NCBI RefSeq assembly: GCF_024734385.1
Contig: NZ_JANHAP010000002.1
Location: 332,671-396,670 of the forward strand
Direction: 5' to 3'
Origin: Dasania sp. GY-MA-18
GTDB taxonomy: Bacteria; Pseudomonadota; Gammaproteobacteria; Pseudomonadales; Dasaniaceae
DNA: 64,000 nt
Notes under the pieces: generated by a model
Database searches by the model: none
Told to the model about the DNA's origin: nothing
Seen by the model: only the letters and a program-made list of their open reading frames with translations
Shown: piece by piece, positions 59,020 through 64,000 of the stretch
How the letters are laid out: each line of letters starts with the position of its first letter
Position numbering within the stretch: the first letter of the stretch is position 1
Translations under genes and position numbers: made by a program

Positions 59020-59653
59020 GGCATTAGTTTAGAGCAGGTTTCAGACTCAGCCTCGGCCAACACAAAACAGCCCAGTGATGAGTAAGCAAGAAATACCCCT
59101 AACTAATACTTTGCTCCTGTAGCTATGAAAACAGTCGATCAAATTGATCCTGAAAATACAGCGGCAAAAAAGAAAACTATTTTACGCAGTTGTCCTAAAA
59201 AGGTCGCGACATATTTTATCGCAATTCACGACAGACAACTGCTTTATATTAACAACGTGGGCAATTTGCTGCATCGTTGTAAGAGATTTGAAAACAAAAG
59301 CGCAGATAAACGCACAAGGCGAAAGCGAACGGTGGTCAAATACCTCCACCTAGCCAGCCTAATTTTTATCAGTAAGATTGCATTTTAAAAAGTGATGTAG
59401 CGGCCAACCAACAAGTTAGCTGTCCACAACAAAGCGGCACACAATAAACAACAATTGCACGAGGCTATTTACCAAAGCAGCCCTGCTACAGCAAAGTCCG
59501 TAAACGAGCGTAATATACAATATAGATCTATAACGCCCGAAAAATGCGATGTAAGCAACTTACATCAGCCCTTAAAAGCAATCCTACGACGCTTTCTATC
59601 AAATTTATTCCAACCTTGTTTGGCAAATCCCGCTTGATGGATTTGTACCAATT
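59020..59653 (+). promoter_or_regulatory. Long 5' leader of rne
   Basis: No coding region supported: small frames here lack ribosome-binding sites. Near the 3' end is a tight hairpin, GATGTAAG (59548) with CTTACATC (59559) around CAA, about 87 bases before the start codon. In E. coli the rne leader (about 360 bases) lets RNase E control its own message; a similar role here is inference. Confidence 0.5.
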
Positions 59654-62443
59654 ATGAAAAGAATGCTAATCAACGCAACTCAACCTGAGGAGTTGCGCGT
59701 AGGTCTAGTAGATGGCCAACGCCTTTACGATTTAGACATTGAAAATCGCACCCGCATACAAAAGAAAGCCAATATCTACAAAGGCATTATCACCCGCGTA
59801 GAACCCAGCCTTGAAGCTGCCTTTGTAGACTTCGGCGCCGAGCGCCACGGTTTCCTCCCCTTAAAAGAAATTGCCCGAGAATATTTTTACCGCTCCCCCA
59901 ACGACGTTGATGGCCGCTTTAAAATTAAAGATGTTGTTAAAGAAGGCACTGAAGTTATCGTGCAAGTTGATAAGGAAGAGCGCGGCAACAAAGGCGCAGC
60001 CCTAACCACCCTAATCAGCCTTGCGGGTCGCTACTTGGTTTTAATGCCCAACAACCCCAGAGCTGGCGGCATCTCTCGTCGTATTGAAGGTGATGACCGC
60101 AGCCAGTTACGCGACTCCATGAGTGAAATGGAAATGCCTAATGGCATGGGCGTTATCATACGCACAGCAGGCGTAGGCCGCAGCGGCCAAGAGCTACAAT
60201 GGGACTTAGACTATTTGGTTAAATTGTGGGCGGCCATTAAAGATGCCACCGTTAACCGCCCCGCTCCCTTCCTAGTACTGCAAGAGAGCAACGTGATTAT
60301 TCGCGCCATACGCGACTACTTGCGCGACGATATAGATCAAGTGCTAATAGACAGCCCAGAGGCTCATAAAGAGGCTTACGACTTTGTCAGCCAAGTTATG
60401 CCCCACTACCAGCACAAAATCCGTGAATATAACGACCCAGTACCGCTGTTTAACCGCTACCAAATCGAATCACAAATTGAAACGGCCTTCCAACGTGAAG
60501 TGCAACTACCTTCTGGCGGCTCTATTGTTATAGACCCTACCGAAGCCTTGGTTTCTATAGATATCAACTCAGCTCGCGCAACCAAAGGCGGTGATATAGA
60601 AGAAACCGCACTGCAAACAAACTTAGAAGCAGCCGATGAAATCGCCAGGCAATTACGCCTACGTGACATGGGCGGCCTAGTGGTTATCGATTTTATCGAT
60701 ATGAACCCCGCTCGCAATCAACGCGCCGTAGAAAACCGTATGCGCGACGCCCTGGCCATAGACAGAGCCCGCGTGCAAGTAGGTCGAATCTCACGCTTTG
60801 GTTTATTAGAAATGTCGCGTCAACGCCTGCGCCCATCACTGGGTGAAACTAGCGCCACAGTTTGCCCACGCTGTACCGGCCAAGGCACTATACGTGACAC
60901 AAACTCCCTAGCGCTATCGATTCTTCGCTTGGTTGAAGAAGAGGCCAACAAAGAGCGCAGCGCTGAAATACGTGCATTGGTACCCGTAGAAGTTGCCTCC
61001 TACCTGCTTAACGAAAAACGTGAACCTATACACGCTATAGAAAGACGCACCAATGTGCGTGTCGTCATAGTACCTATTGTGCAGCTTGATACGCCACACT
61101 TTGAAGTGCAGCGCTTACGCGATGACGAAGTAGGTAAAAAAGTTGAGCTCAGCTATGAAATGCATACCGAGCAAGACCTGGATACTGGTGCCCCAGTTAA
61201 CGATGTGGCCATCACCCAGCCGGAAGCTGCTATTAAAGCGGTTTCGCAACAGCAACCTGCCCCTACCCCCGCCGCTACGCCAGAACCGGTGGCAGCGACT
61301 CCTGCAGCTAAAACAGGTTTGCTAGGAAAACTGGTCAATATCTTCTTAGGCAAAGCCAGCGAAGAGGAAGTGGTAGTTGCACCAGCAAGCCCAAACAAGC
61401 GCGCGCCACGTGATGGCAACCGCGATAGCAACAACCGTAACCGTAACCGCAATCGCAATCGTAACCGCGATAACAACCGCAACCGCGACCGTGATAACGA
61501 AAACACTAACAATGCGGATAACACCGCCACTGCTGAAGCAGAAAGCAACAAAAACGATAATGATCGCAGCAAAGGCCGCGGCAGAAATCGCAACAGAAAC
61601 AGAAACCGCAACAGAAACGAGCAAAACACAAACAATGCGGTAGAAAAAACTGAAAGCGAAACAGCCGCCCCAGAACAAGCCGAAACGGAAACTAAGAGTA
61701 ACGACAAGCCACAGCGTCGCCCCTCGAATCGTCGCGGTAGAACTGGCCGTCGTCACCGCGGTGAGCGCTTGGAAACTAACACTGACACAGCAAACACTGA
61801 AGCAGCTGTTACTGAAACACGCACCGCAGCAATTGCCGAGCCTGAAGAACATGTTACTGAGCCATTAAGCCCAGCAACTGAAATCAAGGTAGAGCATATT
61901 AGCGAACAGCCACAAGAGGCAAACGAAGCCGCTAGTGATACTCCAGATAACGCCGTCACCGCAACTAGCGATGAAACTGCGAAACCGGCAGATGATAGCG
62001 CAAACGTAGAAGCTGCAGCAGCACCAGAGCAAGCCGACGACAGCGCTGCCAGCATCACAGCTGTTACCGCAGAAGTCGTGTCTGAAATTGCCGAGGAATC
62101 AAAAGCTGAGGCTGAAACTACAGAATCAACAGCTGAGCCTGTAACCGAAATGGCTGCCGAAACAGCAGCAGAGCCTGTTAAAGCAGCCCCTGCAAGTGCA
62201 ACTTCCGAGTCCAGCAACAAGCAAACGCCAGCAGTAAGCACTGAAGCTAGTGTTAGCACGGTAAACGTTGCTAGCCTGGGCCGCGCATCTAACGACCCTA
62301 GAGAGGCACCCAAGCCTGTGCTAGAGGTGAGCATAGAAAGTAATGTGATAAACATTACCCACAGCAACGCACCTGCAGCCAGCCCTTCTGCCGACAGAGC
62401 TAAAGCAGAGCGCTGCCACAATGACCCGCGCCTTAGTCGCTAA
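59654..62443 (+). CDS. rne: Ribonuclease E
   Basis: Main endonuclease of mRNA decay and rRNA/tRNA processing. 929 aa. S1 domain (about 35-120), DNase I-like site with Asp near 303 ([14 protein letters not shown]) and near 346 ([13 protein letters not shown]), and zinc link CPRCTGQG. Then a likely membrane-binding amphipathic helix ([14 protein letters not shown], about 557-570), two Arg/Asn-rich stretches (about 585-625 and 640-660), an Arg-rich block, a long Ala/Glu/Thr-rich disordered tail, and two NDPR tetrapeptides (near 880 and 923). The scaffold half differs from E. coli, as expected. Confidence 0.97.
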   Translation: MKRMLINATQPEELRVGLVDGQRLYDLDIENRTRIQKKANIYKGIITRVEPSLEAAFVDFGAERHGFLPLKEIAREYFYRSPNDVDGRFKIKDVVKEGTEVIVQVDKEERGNKGAALTTLISLAGRYLVLMPNNPRAGGISRRIEGDDRSQLRDSMSEMEMPNGMGVIIRTAGVGRSGQELQWDLDYLVKLWAAIKDATVNRPAPFLVLQESNVIIRAIRDYLRDDIDQVLIDSPEAHKEAYDFVSQVMPHYQHKIREYNDPVPLFNRYQIESQIETAFQREVQLPSGGSIVIDPTEALVSIDINSARATKGGDIEETALQTNLEAADEIARQLRLRDMGGLVVIDFIDMNPARNQRAVENRMRDALAIDRARVQVGRISRFGLLEMSRQRLRPSLGETSATVCPRCTGQGTIRDTNSLALSILRLVEEEANKERSAEIRALVPVEVASYLLNEKREPIHAIERRTNVRVVIVPIVQLDTPHFEVQRLRDDEVGKKVELSYEMHTEQDLDTGAPVNDVAITQPEAAIKAVSQQQPAPTPAATPEPVAATPAAKTGLLGKLVNIFLGKASEEEVVVAPASPNKRAPRDGNRDSNNRNRNRNRNRNRDNNRNRDRDNENTNNADNTATAEAESNKNDNDRSKGRGRNRNRNRNRNRNEQNTNNAVEKTESETAAPEQAETETKSNDKPQRRPSNRRGRTGRRHRGERLETNTDTANTEAAVTETRTAAIAEPEEHVTEPLSPATEIKVEHISEQPQEANEAASDTPDNAVTATSDETAKPADDSANVEAAAAPEQADDSAASITAVTAEVVSEIAEESKAEAETTESTAEPVTEMAAETAAEPVKAAPASATSESSNKQTPAVSTEASVSTVNVASLGRASNDPREAPKPVLEVSIESNVINITHSNAPAASPSADRAKAERCHNDPRLSR

Positions 62444-62465
62444 GCATTACATCGACTAACCACTA

Positions 62466-62490
62466 ACCCGGCCCCAGCGCCGGGTTTTTT
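62466..62490 (+). terminator. Terminator of rne
   Basis: ACCCGGC pairs with GCCGGGT around a short loop, followed by six T, about 20 bases after the rne stop. Confidence 0.88.
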
Positions 62491-62613
62491 ATATCCCCTG
62501 CAATCACACAGTTACACGTCGTGGATTTATGAACACAAAAAATCATAACGCTTAAAACATAGCCAGAAACAGTAATAAACTATAGTTTTTCTATTTAAAT
62601 TCCAGCATTGCGC

Positions 62614-62641
62614 TTGTCTGCAAGCAAAACCTATGTATAAT
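62614..62641 (+). promoter_or_regulatory. Promoter of tRNA-Ser
   Basis: TTGTCT (62614-62619), 16 bases, perfect TATAAT (62636-62641). Transcription would start about 40 bases before the tRNA; the leader contains a small GGGG/CCCC hairpin. Confidence 0.75.
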
Positions 62642-62688
62642 TCTGCCTGCTGTCGAGGGGTGCAAAATCATCCCCATCAGTGACATGC

Positions 62689-62774
62689 GGTGGGGTGACT
62701 GAGTGGTCGAAAGTACCGGTCTTGAAAACCGGCGAACGCGAGTTCCCAGGGTTCGAATCCCTGCCCCACCGCCA
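62689..62774 (+). tRNA. tRNA-Ser (anticodon TGA)
   Basis: Acceptor GGTGGGG pairs with CCCCACC; the 3' GCCA is encoded. Anticodon stem CCGGT/ACCGG encloses CTTGAAA, giving TGA. A long variable arm and T-arm CAGGG-TTCGAAT-CCCTG are typical of serine tRNA. Its 3' end is the left border of the tandem repeats that follow. Confidence 0.97.
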
Positions 62775-62782
62775 TTATTTCA

Positions 62783-62816
62783 AAGCCCGAAGGTAACTCA
62801 CCTACGGGCTTTTTTA
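62783..62816 (+). terminator. Terminator of tRNA-Ser
   Basis: AAGCCCG pairs with CGGGCTT, with AGGT/ACCT pairing inside the loop, followed by six T. It starts nine bases after the tRNA. Confidence 0.88.
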
Positions 62817-62979
62817 TTACTCAATTATTAGCAGGGATGAGAACCCGTAGAGGGTTCGACAAAATGCGAATAGCATTTTGCTACGAGCCGCGTAGCGACG
62901 AAGCCCCGTAGGGGTAATTACAGCCTACAGGCTGTAATTATTAATCCCTGCCGCTTTCCCCAAGCCCGCCATTATTTTA

Positions 62980-63012
62980 AAGCCCGAAGGTGACTCACCT
63001 ACGGGCTTTTTT
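62980..63012 (+). terminator. Duplicated copy of the tRNA-Ser terminator
   Basis: Same AAGCCCG/CGGGCTT stem and T-run with a single base change in the loop; part of tandem unit 2. Confidence 0.85.
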
Positions 63013-63254
63013 ATTACTCAAATATTAGCAGGGATGAGAACCCGATACAGGGTTCGACCAATTTTGCCCACGGCGAAATTGGAACGCCAGCTTTTCATGG
63101 CGCCCGCAGGGATTAACAGGAATAGCCTCAAGCTATTCCTGTTAATCCCTGCCATCTTCCCCCACACAAAGCCATTATTCTAAAAAACGTACGCAGCATT
63201 GATCATCGGATAAAAAGCTGGCCGTGATAGTGAATAGTTAAAAATACACATAAT

Positions 63255-63280
63255 AAAAAGCCGCCCTAAAGAGCGGCTGC
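63255..63280 (-). terminator. Terminator of the 63285-63806 lipoprotein gene
   Basis: On the minus strand AGCCGC pairs with GCGGCT, followed by TTTTTATT, directly after the stop codon. Confidence 0.85.
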
Positions 63281-63284
63281 ATTA

Positions 63285-63806
63285 TTACTTAGAAGCCAGC
63301 GGCGAGGTTTCGATGACCTCTTCCACTGCAGGATCAGAAGCCAGTGGAGCCACATCTTGATCTTTTTCTTCGCCTACTGGTAATGGCTTAATTAACGGAG
63401 TGGGTACATCCTCTGCGCCTTCTTTATCTTTCATGCGAACCAATACATCGGGATAGGTATAATGCGCATCGGTATTGGCGTCTATAACTGCACCTATGAT
63501 ACCGCCTATGATTAAATTGCCCCAGATAACCCCACCAAAATCAGGCTCTACTTCAGCGACACCGCGCTGGGCCTCGTTCTCGCATTCAGCCACAAGCAGG
63601 CCTTCGTCACGGTGCAAGTTAACACTGCGATTTGCATCAACGCTGCGTACTTGGCGATTAGTACTAACAACACATTCCGTTCCTTTTGGATTGTCGTCAT
63701 GCATAGTCTTAACAAATACATCTTGGTCACTACCATTAATCACCGTCGAACATCCTGTAGATAGCAGGCTAGCACTGATCAAGGCAGCCATAAAAAGCTT
63801 TTCCAT
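63285..63806 (-). CDS. Putative lipoprotein with glycine-zipper segment
   Basis: 173 aa. Lipoprotein signal ending LLSTGCSTVINGSDQDV, Cys near residue 19. The mature part has two Cys (TECVVST and VAECENE), a hydrophobic Gly-rich stretch GGVIWGNLIIGGIIGAVID (about 90-110) and an acidic, Pro-rich tail. The start CSTVINGSDQ and the Gly-zipper occur in a family of small lipoproteins of unknown role. No partner gene nearby; it has its own terminator. Confidence 0.8.
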   Translation of the reverse strand: MEKLFMAALISASLLSTGCSTVINGSDQDVFVKTMHDDNPKGTECVVSTNRQVRSVDANRSVNLHRDEGLLVAECENEAQRGVAEVEPDFGGVIWGNLIIGGIIGAVIDANTDAHYTYPDVLVRMKDKEGAEDVPTPLIKPLPVGEEKDQDVAPLASDPAVEEVIETSPLASK

Positions 63807-64000
63807 AAATCACTTCCTATTAATTGTTTATTATAATTAGTTGTTAATGCAGCATTGATTCGTATAGCACACAATAACTCAGCAAGTGTACCAACAATAT
63901 CCCCGTTACCCTATAGTCGTGGCCAAGCAAGTGGCAAAAAGGAGCAACAGCATAGCTGGCAAGCAATAACGAATTGATAACAAATGGAAAACAAACGATC
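63807..64000. other. Window end; possible start of another gene
   Basis: Upstream region of the lipoprotein gene. An ATG at about 63984 opens a frame MENKR that runs off the window; no clear ribosome-binding site precedes it, so I do not call a gene. Confidence 0.25.

Larger units (their letters stand above)
62771..63170 (+). repeat. Two tandem copies (197 and 203 bases) of a terminator plus multi-hairpin element
   Basis: Copies run 62771-62967 and 62968-63170, each beginning GCCATTATT; a third start GCCATTATT stands at 63171. The first half of each unit is nearly identical and contains a terminator. The second half is a 120-126 base element bounded by GCAGGGAT and ATCCCTGC. Inside, both copies hold hairpins at the same places (GAACCC/GGGTTC, then four more), but most stem sequences differ. 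Motifs CAGGGTTCGA and AATCCCTGCC match the T-arm of the adjacent tRNA-Ser. Confidence 0.85.

Noticed and set aside
59125..59388. 87-aa frame in the rne leader
   Set aside because: No ribosome-binding site, unusual composition and no domain; it lies within the predicted leader.
61390..61660. Short repeated bases such as AACCGCAACCG that could look like a repeat array
   Set aside because: They are codon repeats for Arg and Asn inside rne, not a CRISPR or a non-coding tandem repeat.
61153..62421. Several long open frames opposite the rne tail
   Set aside because: They are mirror frames of the repetitive Arg/Asn and Ala/Glu-rich codons of RNase E; they have low-complexity products and no ribosome-binding sites.

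Overview
The window looks like chromosomal DNA of a marine-type gammaproteobacterium close to the Cellvibrionales/Pseudomonadales. Reasons (partly recalled synteny, not computed): a Na+-translocating NQR operon, the order gap-mfd-csiV-MTIP phosphorylase-lexA, and the order rne-rluC-HAD-maf-yceD-rpmF-plsX-fabD-fabG-acpP-fabF-pabC-mltG-tmk-holB-pilZ-tatD all resemble Pseudomonas, but sppA and sulA are absent from their usual places and no fabH sits between plsX and fabD.

Layout. 1-9441: three small hairpins, then apbE-nqrFEDCBA (minus strand; transcription runs from nqrA to apbE), followed by a slipin/NfeD membrane-protease pair. 9646-19965 is the accessory part. It holds an orphan 113-aa protein, an AT-rich block with an exported RHS/YD-repeat system split over two overlapping genes (1706 aa and 278 aa) plus a small membrane protein, a secreted M20 peptidase, and a DNA/RNA non-specific endonuclease flanked by related palindromes. 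20155-34344: gap, mfd, csiV, MTIP phosphorylase, an MscS channel, lexA with two SOS boxes, two small conserved genes, serA, ppiD and hupB. 34471-40687: the proteostasis block lon, clpX, clpP, tig, with heat-shock-type promoter matches before lon and clpP. 40793-46125: tRNA-Leu, a phosphomannose-isomerase-like protein, a GH84 glycosidase without a signal peptide, and hrpB. 46126-56632: a candidate small RNA, tatD, pilZ, holB, tmk, mltG, pabC, the fatty-acid cluster, rpmF and yceD. 56756-62443: maf, a HAD phosphatase, rluC and rne with a long leader. 62614-63806: tRNA-Ser(TGA), two tandem copies of a multi-hairpin element, and a lipoprotein.

How genes work together. ApbE covalently attaches FMN to NqrB and NqrC in the neighbouring sodium pump. 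ClpX/ClpP/Lon, trigger factor, PpiD and HU form a folding and protein quality-control block. fabD/fabG/acpP/fabF/plsX feed acyl chains to phospholipid synthesis. LexA controls itself through tandem operators. The RHS genes are translationally coupled by an ATGA overlap and both products carry export signals, so they are probably assembled outside the cytoplasm.

The two observations most worth follow-up are the split RHS locus (10271-16630) and the tandem elements behind tRNA-Ser (62771-63170), where the hairpin layout is kept although most of the stem sequences differ. The candidate orphan sRNA at about 46225-46352 comes next. No CRISPR array, complete insertion sequence or prophage was seen. 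Family assignments are by eye from motifs; no database search was possible.
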